A stretch of DNA of 64,000 bases, taken from NCBI GenBank assembly GCA_014529385.2, contig CM043955.1:151764140-151828139 (forward strand). The letters are read 5' to 3'. Below the pieces are notes generated by a model, which was given only the letters and a program-made list of their open reading frames with translations, was not told where the DNA came from and searched no databases. Positions 1-12,092 of the stretch are shown one piece after another (the first letter of the stretch is position 1; each line of letters begins with the position of its first letter). Source of the stretch: Adiantum capillus-veneris. Lineage: Eukaryota; Streptophyta; Polypodiopsida; Polypodiales; Pteridaceae. Both the position numbers and the translations under genes were made by a program.

Positions 1-33
1 TTGGCGTGTGCAAAACTGCGTGCAGCTTGCACC

Positions 34-137
<104 letters not shown>

Positions 138-248
138 ACTATGGCTATGGTTTTGGCTCCTCAGACCAGGGCTAGTGCTGTCAAGACAAGGAGCACAATG
201 TTTTTGTTGTAGATTTCCATTGGCATACTATGCGTGGGTGCAAGAGCC

Positions 249-371
<123 letters not shown>

Positions 372-434
372 GTATGGTTTTTGCCTGCTTTTGCAGTACC
401 CTGCCCGTCCCCCTCCAAAAGAGCACCCCATATC

Positions 435-1040
435 TCAATCACTCCTCATAATCAATCACATAAGTCTGTGCATGACCTTTATCTACTACAAGCCTAGCCT
501 TGTACCTGCTCACATTGCGTCAGCATTGTGTTTTATTTTGTAAACCCATTTACATCCAATCTCATTTTTACCTTTTGGTAACAACACCAATTCCATGTTC
601 CATTTGCATCAAGTGCAGCTATATCTTCATCCATATCTTTCAGAAATTTTTCATATTTGACAGCATCATCAAAACATGGGGGTTTTACCTCCTCTGTAAT
701 GTTTTCCATATATGCACAATGATGAGCCACATAATTGTCATAAGTCAATCTTTGCACATGATTATTTCTCTTTCTGACCTGCATGGTCTAGGATCACTTC
801 GAGGTGCCTTGTTCCCTGCTTGCATCCTTCCTAAACCTGGATCCTTCACAAAGGGTATGTCAAACTCTTCATCTAAACTCTTCTCAGAACCACTACTATC
901 ACCATCATCATAACCAACACTCAAATGTGGCAACATAGGGGCATCATTGACTTTTTACTTCCCTTTTATTTGAAGAGTTAGCAGGAATCACTCTTTCACG
1001 TAACCTACCACTCCATGGATTCTCACCATGACCCTTGTGG
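435..1040 (-). pseudogene. Copia-A reverse transcriptase N-terminal region
   Basis: Minus-strand frames show the conserved stretch just upstream of copia RT: an HCAYM-type motif, the ...DEDIAALDANGTWN segment (equivalent to the usual DEEMxALxxNxTWxLV), a degraded GCKWVYK region, and then a RYKARLVV..GHAQTY segment near 450-500 that matches the usual ERYKARLVAKG..Q block. Several frames are needed to read it, so it is a pseudogene. The catalytic YVDD part is not present; the sequence runs into AG microsatellites instead. Confidence 0.7.
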
Positions 1041-1052
1041 CCCACTCAAGAC

Positions 1053-1904
1053 TTATAACTGTGCACTTGTATTTTTTGCAGCCACATTCTCTCTTACATC
1101 AGCCTCCAAATCATATTTTACATCAATATACCAACTTGACATTTCATAAAAAACAACATCTTTTCTCATCCTCACTTCACGTGTGACAGGATTGTAACAC
1201 TTGGTACCCTTTTTGCTCACTGGAATAGCCAATGAACATGCATTTTTCTTCTTTCGGATCAAGCTTAGTTCTTAGCTCATCTAGAACATTCATATAAGCA
1301 ATACATAAGAATTTAAAATCTGATACATCCCATTTTTCACCATTGAACTTCTCTTCAGGTGTCATATCATGTAATGTATCAGTAGGGGTCCTATTCATAA
1401 TGTACACACATGTTAGAATAGCCTCAGCAATAGAATGAGACATGTTCTTCTCATTCATCAATGCTCTATCAACTTCTTCAATGTGCATGTTCTTTCGCTC
1501 AGCAATATCATTTTGCTACGGAGTATACCTTCATGAAAACTATCTTTGAATTCCATAATTTTTTACAAACCATTGAATTCATTGGAGAAGTGTTCTCCCC
1601 CTCCATCTGACCTCATGCACTTTACATGTTTTTTGATCTATTTTTCAACCATAACTTTGAAATTCTGAAAGTGCATGAACACTTCACTTTTTTGCTTCAT
1701 GAAATAGACCCATACTTTCTTTGTATGGTCATCAATGAAACTCACATAGCATCTACATCCACCCATAGATGTAGTTTTTGCCGGACCCAATGCATTTGTA
1801 TGCACGAAATCCAATGCATTCCTGCTTACATGCTTATCATGAGGAAAGGATGCTTTTGCGTGCTTTCCAAATTGACAAGCTTCACAATTTTTTTTGCATT
1901 TCAT
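1053..1904 (-). pseudogene. Copia-A integrase (rve) fragments
   Basis: Reading leftward from 1,904, the frame has the GAG-pre-integrase tail (CxxCQFGKHAKxSFP) and the integrase core opening (the V.FIDDHTKKVWVYFMKQKSEVF block, with the catalytic Asp position in the usual Y..FIDD context). A second frame at 1,488-1,177 carries the integrase C-terminal section (AEAILTCVYIMNRTPT, then an FIGYSSEQKGY motif). These are typical Ty1/copia signatures. The middle of the catalytic core around 1,500-1,630 is poorly preserved and the frames do not join. Confidence 0.8.
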
Positions 1905-2050
1905 TAACTTTAAATGTTGGTGAACTTGTAACCATCTCTTTAGTTTGCATCATCTTTAGTCTCTAAAAATTTACATGAACAATACATTTGTGCCAAATAT
2001 CTATATCAAGAACAACACCTACATCTCATACAAACATGGTAGCATTCACC

Positions 2051-2480
2051 TCATGCACATTTACATCCAAAATAAACATTTTGCCCACTTTCTTTCCTTT
2101 GTGCAACCAGCCTTCTATTCTTCTCATGGTCTTTGACAAAGAGGCCATTGGAGTTAAACTTGACCTGCAAACCCTGCTGGCAAACTATTTTCCCAGTAGA
2201 GACCACATTTTTTGTAATGTTGGGTACATGCAGTACATCAGTCAGGTACTTCACTTTACCATGTTTCATAGACAATGGCACATTTCTTGTATGCATAATG
2301 AAATGTGCAGTATCATCCCTAGTTTCTACATAACCAGGACTTTGTAAAGTCTACATTTCCTTGAACCATTCACCATGACTAGTCATGTGATTCAATGCAC
2401 TAGAGTCCACATACCAGACATTATCACTCGATTTTGTCACATTTGTAGACATAGTATTCAGCATGTGCTACACCACAAAT
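2051..2480 (-). pseudogene. Copia-A aspartic protease region
   Basis: The minus strand reads NVWYVDSSALNHMTSHGEWF around 2,370-2,430, the copia protease active-site region, with DSSA in place of the usual DSGA. This is followed by LTDVLHVPNITKNVVSTGKI, the conserved block after the protease. The frame is interrupted by stops. The protease starts about 100 bp from the Gypsy-1 left end, consistent with the gag zinc knuckle on the far side of Gypsy-1. Confidence 0.75.
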
Positions 2481-2534
2481 AGCCTCTCATGCTCACTTCC
2501 ATTCTTGCTACTGGTTGCATAATTATTTTGTTGT

Positions 2535-3532
2535 TGTTGACGGATGGGTCAACAACACGACATAACTCAACAAAGCCTTATTCTATGAGAGTTATGGAAT
2601 GCTGCAGATTATGGTCATAAACATCATTTGTAATCAATAAGAGTCTAGCTGCAGAAGTCGGGGTGCAATGGCACTTCCAGATTGTAAATACAAAGCCATT
2701 GACCCCTCAAACTCTATTTTTGGTTAACCTAAGGTGACCTTAGTATATAAGGTACCTAGGTCATTTTTGTAAACACAACTTTTATCATTATGATACTTTT
2801 AGCACTGCCATCTACTATGTGTGACAGAGGGAGAGAGAGAGAGAGCGTGAGCTTCATCCTGGTGCTACTCACCGCTCGTTCATCGCATTGTGGATCCGAC
2901 TACACCATTGCGCTAGCCTCAGCAAGAGCTATGTGACAATTCTAAACATTTCTCACGGAACGAAGCATATGCTCTTACGTATCTACGAGCTATTTGCGAT
3001 TGTAAGTATATCAAACGATGTCCATTTTCTGCGTGCAAGTAGTCATTATAATTGTAGCGACATAAGATACACATAGATACTCACAGATTTCAGTTTCAAA
3101 CACTTTCAAATTTTGTCTTTGTCTTTATACACGATTTCTGCGGATGGGTTTAGAGCTAGGGTTTTGAGTGTAGAGACTTAGAAATAGCTATATCCTAGTG
3201 AGGGGATGGTGTTCCTTAAGTTTCGTATGATTCTAGTATGGTTTCGTGAGTTTCCTTTCGTTTGTGTGTATGTGAGCTAGGTGGTGTAGTTGAGAGTAGT
3301 TAGACTCTAGGTTGTGGTTTAGTTGGCCTTTCAGAGTGGTCTCAGCTTGACAAGCTAACAAGATTTCCTCCATGTGCCTATCATGTAATCTGTATGTGTA
3401 GGATGGTCTCAGCTTGACAAGCTAACAAGATTTCCTCCATGTGCCTATCGTGTCATCTGTGTCCTCAATTGACATTATGTTGATCTAAGTTGTGCTACAT
3501 GCGCTTTGTGGGTGGTGTGATTCATTCCCGCA
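2535..3532 (+). repeat. Gypsy-1 5' LTR
   Basis: A direct repeat of 20,644-21,559 bounded by TG...CA. It contains a short AG tract near 2,830, and a block of about 65 bp with GGTCTCAGCTTGACAAGC that is duplicated in tandem here (about 3,338 and 3,404) but single in the 3' LTR. The 3' copy also lacks about 30 bp near 3,250. By eye the copies agree at roughly nine positions in ten. Confidence 0.9.
2744..2751 (+). promoter_or_regulatory. TATA box in Gypsy-1 5' LTR
   Basis: TATATAAG lies about 210 bp into the LTR, a normal place for the U3 promoter. The same octamer is conserved in the 3' LTR at 20,854-20,861. Confidence 0.6.
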
Positions 3533-3536
3533 ACAT

Positions 3537-3555
3537 TGGCGCTGTTGCCGTGGAT
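3537..3555 (+). other. Gypsy-1 primer-binding site (tRNA-Asp type)
   Basis: TGGCGCTGTTGCCGTGGAT starts 4 bp after the 5' LTR. It matches the complement of the plant tRNA-Asp 3' end (TGGCGCCGTTGCCGGGGAT, from memory) with two mismatches. This primer is common in plant Ty3/gypsy elements of the Tat/Athila kind. Confidence 0.75.
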
Positions 3556-4079
3556 ACAAGGACTTAGGTAGGTATTCCTACTAACACTCGTGTGATTGTT
3601 TCTTGCTTTAGTTTCGGCTAAAGAAAGCATTTTTCTTAAGTGGATCCGGAAGAGGTTATTCCAATGTCAAGTGGATAGCCAGGAAGTGTGTGTCTTGCCG
3701 AGGGTCTGCGACTAGGTAGATTTAGTTAGGATATGTAGATTAGAGTAGTTGTTGTGGTGGTTGAGTGGTTTGTGAGGTGATAAAAGTGTTTGCTAGTCCG
3801 TGTGTGGAATTGAAGAGCTTTCTACTCATAGATGCAAAACTCCATATGATTTGTAGGAGTAGCTTTAGGTAAGTGATCTGATTCTGATATAGAGCTATTC
3901 ATCACTGATTTATTTGCTAAAGTGCTTGGTTGCATTCAAAATCACTAAAATGTGTGCTTTTGAGGAAAAAATTCAATAAAAAGAGTTTTGTTGACATTTT
4001 TGCATGACTGATTGATGCTGAGCATATAAAAGGGCATGTGCAAGGGTTCTGTGCTGAAAAACTGTAATTTTGTAAACTT

Positions 4080-5786
4080 AGACTTTATCCGCATATGAAG
4101 TCTCAAGGCCCATCTAGAGATCAAATTTCAAAAATTTGACTATGCCAAAGTGTTCAGAAGGGGGGTTTTACCCTTAGTATACATTGAAACTTGAGTTTTG
4201 ACCAACTCTTGATACCCAAAAGACAAAAGACGGAGTGTCTGAAGCGGAAAAAGAGAAACTTGAGATTCTAAGCATATTTCTGCATGAAAATTGATAGAAG
4301 TGCTTGAAAACCAATGCTAGAGGCTTGGGGATGACTGTGAATGATTTCTATCCAAAAATTCTTAGCAAACATTATACGCGTATGATGTCTCAAGGATGAT
4401 TTTGGCATCAATTTTTAACTTTTGACATTAATTATACCCATCTTCTGCATGTTGTGTTGAGCACATACACCAAATCTCATATTATTTGGACATATAGATT
4501 GAGAGTTAAGGGGATTTTACTCTTTCAGAGGCCTTCCTTGTAAAATTGATGATTTTGTGCAATTTTGACATCCAAAATTTGTTGTGAGCACATATTCTTG
4601 ATCTACACACTAAGGGGCACCTATGGTAGAAACATAACTAAAATCTGAGCAAAAAGACTTTATACACGTATAAAGTCTCAAGGATGATCAGAGGTCAAAA
4701 GTTACATCTGAGTGCACCCTTGTGATCTACAGCATTTAGGAAGCATATAGGCCAAATTTCATCAAATTTGGATCACTTTTGGGCTTGCAAAGACCATAAG
4801 ACACATCTAGGCAAGTGAATGCTTGTATTGGCCATAACTTGCTCAAAAAGTGTCAAAATTCAATTTTGAAACTTGTTATGAGTTGCCAGTGTAGTGAGGA
4901 ACCTCTAAAGTAAAACTCTATTCATTCTGACCAGTTAGACTTCATACGCGCATGAAGTCTAAAGGGCACTTTAGAGACCAAAATTGAGATCTGAGCTTAC
5001 GAGGGTGTTAAGCACCACAAGACAAGCTCACACACCAAATTTTGTGAAAATAATTTTGTGAAAATTTGAGCACAAAGACTTGTATGAAGTCTCAAGGTCA
5101 GATCTAATAGTCAAATTGCACTTTTTGACCGCATAGGAGGGTTGGAAATGATGTGTTAAGATTGCTCGCAAAATTTCATCTCATTTGGACACATACTTTT
5201 GCATTTAAAGAGACTTTACAGATACAAGTCTGAAAAGGTGGAAAAGAAGTGATTTTGAGTAATTTTGACATCCAAAATTTGTTGTAATCACATACTCTTG
5301 CTGTATGAATCAAGGAGTACCTTGGGTAGAAATCTAAGTGAATTCTAAGCCAGTAGACTTTATATGTGTATAAAGTCTCATAGGCCATATTTGGGTCATA
5401 ACAGACATTTGAGTATACCTCAGTGTCCTAGAGCATAAAAGAAGTCCCTAGCCAAAATTTCATAGAATATGGAGCTCATTTGGGCTTGCAAAGAGCAAAG
5501 ATAGAAAATTGAAGATTCAGCCCTACATTGGTCTTAAATTGCTAAAAAATTGTCCAAATTGAATTCTAAAACTTGTTGAGAGTTGCTTGAGTGATAAGGA
5601 ATCAATGGAACAAAAGTCACCTCATTTTGCCACAAAAGACTTTATACGCGTATAATGTCTCAAGTGTCAAAATAAAGGTCAAATTTATAAACTGAGCATA
5701 CCAGTGGGTAGAGAACATCAAGGAGAGCTCACATACCAAATTTTGTCAAATTTTGAGCACATAGACTTTATACACGTATGATGTCT
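4080..5786 (+). repeat. Gypsy-1 leader: eight copies of a 24-bp palindrome in ~285-bp degenerate repeats
   Basis: The consensus arm is AGACTTTATACG followed directly by its reverse complement. Copies start at 4,080, 4,367, 4,655, 4,937, 5,076 (shortened), 5,355, 5,637 and 5,763, and nearly all are followed by a CTCAAG-like tail. Most intervals are 279-288 bp; two are 126 and 139 bp. The DNA between them is a much more diverged repeat (recurring phrases such as CAAATTTCATCAAATTTGG). The block lies between the primer site and the gag-like frame, in the untranslated leader. Palindromes are better kept than the spacers. Confidence 0.85.
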
Positions 5787-6179
5787 CAAGTGCCAAAGTA
5801 GAAGTCAAACGTTACATCTAAGCTCATAGAATTGTTTGCCAGCATAAAGAAGCCTAATGACCAAGTTTCAACAAATTTGGGTCACAATTGCTCAAGAGAC
5901 AAGAAAAAATCCTTGATCTTGAAACTGTTTTGAGTGCTGTTTCAAGTGCAATTCACCAAAACTGCTCTAACTTTTGATAGACAACTCCAAATTGAGTCAG
6001 GTATAGCTAGGAAGAAAGCTTGTGAGTTTTAGAGCTGAATTTTTCCAAGTTTCCTAAATCCAAACTTTTAGGGTACCCAGATCTAGTTTCTAGAGACCAA
6101 AAGAGTCACAAATTCTTGATTTTTAGAGACCTGATCAAGGGCCAAAGGTACTTATTAAGGACTATCTTGAGAGTATTGA

Positions 6180-7109
6180 GTGAACTTTATGAAAGCTAAG
6201 ATCAACAGGATGGAAAGCCAATCTACCAATCCTTTTGTAGATATGACCAGAGGTATGGCAAGCCATGCTAGAAGTACTAAAATGCCAATCTATCCACATT
6301 TTGACACAAACCCACACAATGCACTAGAAAGACGTGGATATTTGGTCAATGAAGGACCACAGATATATCCACCAAACATGAGAATTCCTACAAGAATTCC
6401 AAAAAGGGAGCTACCTGGATTCCCTTCTAAAGCGATAAGAAGAGACAAAGTGATCACAGAGATGGCAGGCATGCCTCCTCAAGTGAATCTGCCTAATGGA
6501 CCATGGCTATACCCAAATGTAGCCATAGAGCATGACTTTTATAGAGGTGGAATTCCGGTCACAACAAGACCATATGTACCATCACCACCCCCTATAAACT
6601 ACTCCTATCCAAATCAGAGCAGAACCTTGAGAAGATGTGATAGTAAGAGTGAGAGTGAGACATCTTCTCAGAGGAGTGATTCACCAAGAATCCAACCCAC
6701 AATAAAGGCAAAGATATATAGTGAGCAAATGAAGCTTATAGAAGGATTAGCTCAGAGACTTGCTCCTATAGTTAGATCTAATCTCCAAGAACCTCTATGG
6801 TGCAAGATTGAGAGAAAATGGACAAACCATACAAGAGAAGACTACTACGGCATGGAAAATGCTAAGGAGAGGTATGCACAACTTATTCATGTAGCACCTA
6901 CTCCACCTAGATACACTATGGGGAATGCGCCAGGACCAGTAGGAGTTGCAAGACCACAGCTTGTCTTTGGACAACAACCTCCACTGCCAGGTGCTAGAAT
7001 GCCTATAGACATGAGATACACGCCGATGATGGAAGTATCTAACAAACATGCACTAGTACCAGCTACAATGTGTTATAACAATCAAAGCGGGTACTGCCCT
7101 TCGAAGTGA
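6180..7109 (+). pseudogene. Gypsy-1 gag C-terminal part
   Basis: An open frame of 309 residues, rich in Pro, Arg and Ser. Near residue 205 it has a segment LWCKIERKWTNHTREDYYG that aligns with QKWSAIEGKWTNHETNECYY in the Gypsy-2 gag frame. This resembles a degraded zinc knuckle with its cysteines largely lost. A PQLVFGQQP-type Pro/Gln-rich tail follows in both elements. The globular capsid domain seen in Gypsy-2 is not recognisable upstream, where the palindrome leader lies. The frame ends at 7,109, and gag-like sequence may continue out of frame up to the MITE at 7,264. The role would be RNA packaging in virus-like particles. Confidence 0.65.
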
Positions 7110-7263
7110 CAGAAGATGAGAGAAACACACGGAGTGGTGAGGCGTGTACATCCTCCACCTCTTGTGTTTTGACCTGAAGAAAGAAGATACGAGATGAACG
7201 AAAGGACATTGCGGTTCATTGCTAATAGAGGCTTAGCTAGGTTAGAGCCTGTTATTCTTTTCA

Positions 7264-7742
7264 AGGAAAACCTACCAAAAGCAACCCTCTAATTTGTTGG
7301 GATTCCCAAAATACCCCTCAAATTTCAAAAAATCCCAAAATACCCTTGTATCTATTTTGGCTAGATTGTTCAAGCTTTTTTGATCTATATTTCTCTTTTA
7401 CAATTGAGACTCATTTTTGAGTGCTTCGCATGTAATTTGTCACAAATTACCTTGCAAAAAAAAGTAATTATGTCTAAAAATAAAGAAGCAATTCATCTCC
7501 AAAGCCTACATAACCAACTCAAATTAACTCATTTTCTAGTTTTAGCATCTTCTAGTGATAGACAATTAGACTTCTTATGAAAAGCTACATTTTTTTAATC
7601 TTTGAAGAATATTTAATATGAAAACCAAGGGTATTTTGGGAATTTTGGAAAATTTGAAGGGCGTTTTAAGAATTTATGACAAAATATTGGGGGTATTTTT
7701 GGAATTTTCATAAATTACAGGGGTATTTAGGTAATTTTCCCT
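7264..7742. mobile_element. MITE with long terminal inverted repeats
   Basis: The left end (AGGAAAACCTACCAAAAGC, then the CCCAAAATACCCCTCAAATT run) is an imperfect inverted copy of the right end (AATTACAGGGGTATTTAGG..TTTTCCCT). The inverted repeats reach about 85-120 bp with indels; the middle is AT-rich and non-coding. Length is about 479 bp. The termini resemble Mutator-like MITEs, but I could not find a convincing 9-bp target duplication, so the superfamily is a guess. Confidence 0.65.
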
Positions 7743-7832
7743 ATTTTCATGGAGTCTTTGTTGGAGAAATATATGCTAACAACTTAGCAGTTAGTGGCAT
7801 CCGCGACATCTCCAAGGGTCAACGACCACGAG

Positions 7833-7835
<3 letters not shown>

Positions 7836-7878
<43 letters not shown>

Positions 7879-7969
7879 CTAGACAGCCGATGGAGTGTTG
7901 CAGGCAACTTACAAGGCCATGTTGTGGCGTGGAGTGTTGCAGGCAACTTACAAGGCCATGTTGTGGCGT
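7836..7969. repeat. (AG)n tract followed by a 39-bp perfect tandem duplication
   Basis: An AG tract at 7,836-7,876 is followed by two identical 39-bp units starting GGAGTGTTGCAGGCAACTTA (7,892-7,930 and 7,931-7,969). Each unit holds the small palindrome GTTGCAGGCAAC. No gene is recognised between 7,743 and 8,530. Confidence 0.9.
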
Positions 7970-8529
7970 GAAGGCAGTGACAACGGCATGAGCGGGCAAC
8001 ATCGTGAATATGCAATGCAACCTCCCTATAGTCTTGTGTTGTGATGTAACGCAGGCCATGTTTTTTTGGCTGCGGATCAACAATATTGGAAACAACACTC
8101 CATTTTGTGCAGCTTAAATAAAGGACATACTTTTTCATCCATCCTACTTGCAAAGAGAATCAAGTAACAAAAACTGCAGGGTGGTGTATGCATTAGTAAA
8201 AACTTGTTGTGGGTTTTAAACGGGCATTAAATAATAGTAGTAGACAGAACTTGATAAATTGAATACCTAATTTACTTTATAGCTATTGGAAGGAAAACGT
8301 GTATTACCTCTTCATGCGTCCACCATACGAACAAGAACGAGCATCAGCCCTTCAGTCACCAGCTTCTCCTCGATAAACAACAAATAGTTGAAAGTAAGCA
8401 CACGGATTAAAGAAGGGCTATAGACTTTGGAACCACATTCTCCGGTTTTGCTTATGCCAAGCCCTCCCAGCCAGACGACGTCTTTAAGTGCTTTTCACAC
8501 ACGTTGGGGAGACTACAGAAGCTACGCAT

Positions 8530-9258
8530 CTGAAAAAAAGGGGATTTGGAGCTCCCCCATCGTCCGACTGCGCGTGGACAATGAGGGGGCTCCAGCCCCC
8601 CTATTTTTTCTTTTTTTCTTTTTTGCTTACGTTGGAGTTTTGTGTATAAATTAATGGAAAGACTCATTGACTCATCAATGGAACCACTCTTTAGTGGGGA
8701 AGTAGGTAGGTTGTGCTATACTCACTCTCTCTCTCACCAAGGTGGACACAATAGGTGCACGACCAAGTTGGAGACAATAGGTGCAAAAGAGATGGGCCGT
8801 AAGTAGATGGAGAATGGAGACAAATTGACCATTTTTAATTGTGAAAATGAGCAAAGATGGCCGGCAATAGCTAGATATTTTTGAGAAAAAAGGGAGCTAG
8901 AGCCTCCCCATCATCCGCATCCGCGCGGACGATCGGGGGGCTTCGACCTTTATTTTTACAATCATGAAAATGGAAAAAAAATTCACATTGGGAATTTTTT
9001 TTGAAAAAAAAAAGGAGGGTTAAAGCCCCCCCCCCCCCTGTCGTCTGCGCACATACGGACGATGGGGGAGGCTCCAACCCCCATTTTTCTTAAATCTTAA
9101 AAATGGACTTTTAAAATAAAAAGGAGGGTTGGAGTCCCCCCCATCATCCGAGTGCAAGCGGATGATGAGGGGGCTCCCACCCCCTTTTTTTCAAAAATAT
9201 CTAACCATTTTTAATTATTTTTACCCATTTTTTCGTTTTGAGCTTGCCATACTTCCAC

Positions 9259-9305
<47 letters not shown>

Positions 9306-9789
9306 AGTTGGACACAATAGGTGCACGACCAAGTTGGAGACAGTAGGTGCAAAGGACATGGGCTGTGAGTAGATGGAGAATGGAGACAAATTGACCATTT
9401 TTAATTGTGAAAATGAGCAAAGATGGCTGACAATAGCTATATTTTTGAGAAAAAAGGGAGCTAGAGCCTCCCCATCATCTGCGTCTGTGCGGGCGATCGG
9501 GGGGCTTTAACCCCTATTTTTATAATCGTGAAAATGGGAAAAAAAAATCACATTGGGAATTTTTTTTGAAAAAAAAGGGAGGGTTTAAGAAAAAGGGAGG
9601 CTCCAGCCCCCCTTTTTCTTAAATCCTAAAAATGGACAATTTGTTTTTTTTTAAAGGAGGATTGGAGCCCCCCGATCATCTGAGTACAAGTGGATGATGA
9701 ACGGGCTCCAACCCCCTTTTTTTTCAAAAATATTTGACCATTTTTTATTATTTTTACCCATTTTTTCCTTTTGAGTTCGCCATACTTCC

Positions 9790-9840
<51 letters not shown>

Positions 9841-11449
9841 AGTTGAACACAATAGGTGCACGACCAAGTTGGAGACAATAGGTGCAAAGGAGATGGGCGA
9901 TGAGTAGATGGAGAATGGAGACAAATTGACCATTTTTAATTGTGAAAATGAGCAAAGATGGCCGACAATAGCTAGATATTTTTGAGAAAAAAGGGAGCTA
10001 AAGCCTTCCCATTATTTGCGACCGTGCAGACGATCATGGGGCTTTAACCCCTGTTTTTACAATCGTGAAAATGGGAAAACAATTCACCTCGGATTGAAGT
10101 CCCCTCCCCCATCGTCCGTGTGCACGCGGATGATGGGGGAGGCTCCAACCCCCCTTTTTCTTAAATCCTAAAAATGTACAATTTTTTTTAAAAAAAGGAG
10201 GGTTTGAGTCCCCCCATCATCCGAGTGCAAGCGGATGATGAGGGGGCTCCAACCCCCTTTTTTTCAAGAATATTTGACCATTTTTAATTATTTTCACCCA
10301 TTTTTTCCTTTTGAGTTCGCCATACTTCCACCTCTCTCTCTCTCTCTCCAAGTTGGACACAATAGGTGCACGACCAAGTTGGAGACAATAGGTGCAAAGG
10401 AGATGGGCGGTGAGTAGATGGAGAATGGAGACAAATTGACCATTTTTAATTGTGAAAATGAGCAAAGATGGCCGACAATAGCTAGATATTTTTGAGAAAA
10501 AAGGGAGCTAGAGCCTTCCCATTATCCGCGTCCGCACGGACGATCGAGGGGCTTTAACCCCTATTTTTACAATCGTGAAAATGAAAAAAAAAATTCACAT
10601 CGGGAATTTTTTTTGGAAAAAAAAAGAGGGTTGAAGTTCCCTCCCCCATCGTCCGCGCGCATGCGGACAATGGGGGAGGCTCCAATCCCCATCGTCCGCG
10701 CGCACGCGGACGATGGGGGAGCCCCAACCCCCCTTTTTCTTAAATCCTAAAAATGGACTTTTTTTTATAAAAAAAAGGAGGGTTTGAGTCCCCCCATCAT
10801 CCTAGTGCAAGCGGATGATGAGGGGGCTCCAACCCCCTATTTTTCAAAAATATTTGACCATTTTTAATTATTTTTACCCATTTTTCCTTTTGAGTTTGCC
10901 ATACTTCCACCTCTCTCTCTCTCTCTCTCACCAAGTTGGACACAATAGGTGCACGACCACGTTGGAGACAATAGGTGCAAAGGTGATGGGCGGTGAGTAG
11001 ATGGAGAATGGAGACAAATTGACCATTTTTAATTGTGAGAATGGGCAAAAATGGCTGACAATAGCTATATATTTTTGAGAAAAAAGGGAAATAGAGCCTC
11101 CCCATCATCCGCGTCCGCGCGGACAATCTGGGGGCTTCAACCCCTATTTTTACAATCGTGAAAATGGAAAAAAATGGGATTTTTGTTTTGAAAAAAAACG
11201 GAGGGTTGAATTCCCCCCCCCATCGTCTACGCCCCCGCGGACGATACGATCGGGGAGGCTCCAGCCCCCCTTTTTCTTAAATCCTAAAAATGGACTATTT
11301 GTTTTTTTTTTTTTATAGGAGAATTGGAGGCCCCCCATCATCCGCGTGCAAGCAGATGATGAGGGAGCTCCAACTCCCTTTTTTCAAAAATATTTGACCA
11401 TTTTTAATTATTTTTACCCGTTCTTTCCTTTTGAGTTCGTCATACTTCC

Positions 11450-11499
<50 letters not shown>

Positions 11500-11502
11500 C
11501 TA

Positions 11503-11561
<59 letters not shown>

Positions 11562-12057
11562 GCGTTGGACACAGTAGGTGCACGACCAAGTTGGAGACAA
11601 TAGGTGCAAAGGAGATGAGCGGTGAGTAGATGGAGAGAGTAGACAAATTGACCATTTTCAATTGTGAAAATGAGAAAAAATGGCCGACAATAGCTAGATA
11701 TTTTTTAGAGAAAAGGGAGCTAGAGCCTCCAGATCATCCGCGTCCATGCGGACGATCAGGGGGCTTCAACCCCTATTTTTACAATCGTGAAAATGGAAAA
11801 AACAAATCACATTGGGATTTTTTATTGAAAAAAAAGTAGGGTTGAAGTCCCCCTCCATCGTCTGCGCACGCACAAACGATCGGGGAGGCTCCAGTCCCCC
11901 TTTTTCTTAAATCCTAAAAATGGAAAAAAAAAATTCATTTTAAAAGAGGGTTGGAGCCCCCCATCATCCGTGTCTAGCCCCCTTTTAAAAAAAAAAAGTT
12001 TGGCCATTTTGAATTATTTTTACCCAGTTTGTCCTTTTGAGTTGGTCATACTTCCAC

Positions 12058-12090
<33 letters not shown>
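8530..12090 (+). repeat. Satellite-like tandem array, ~510-630-bp unit, about six copies, with GC-rich hairpins and CT tracts
   Basis: The phrase GGACACAATAGGTGCACGAC recurs near 8,745, 9,309, 9,848, 10,355, 10,938 and 11,570, giving a unit of about 510-630 bp. Each unit has a CT tract, a conserved stretch ending GACAATAGCTAGATATTTTT, and up to three GC-rich inverted repeats of the kind CCCCCATCGTCCGCG..CGCGGACGATGGGGG, separated by A/T homopolymers. Length differences come mostly from the CT tracts and homopolymers. The apparent ORFs are Ser-Leu or Arg-Glu readings of CT/AG. Lies inside Gypsy-1 between gag and protease. Confidence 0.9.

Positions 12091-12092
<2 letters not shown>

Larger units (their letters stand above)
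435..2534 (-). mobile_element. Copia-A, downstream half (Ty1/copia, decayed)
   Basis: Minus-strand fragments follow each other in Ty1/copia order: protease, GAG-pre-integrase/integrase, then the start of reverse transcriptase. The upstream half of the same element (gag, primer site, 5' LTR) is at 21,560-22,724. The two halves are separated exactly by the two outer LTR ends of Gypsy-1, so Gypsy-1 inserted between the gag zinc knuckle and the protease. Stops and frameshifts are frequent. The rest of RT, RNaseH and the 3' LTR are absent from the window. Confidence 0.85.

Noticed and set aside
7264-7742. Assigning the MITE firmly to the Mutator superfamily
   Set aside because: The ends look similar but no convincing 9-bp target duplication could be found.
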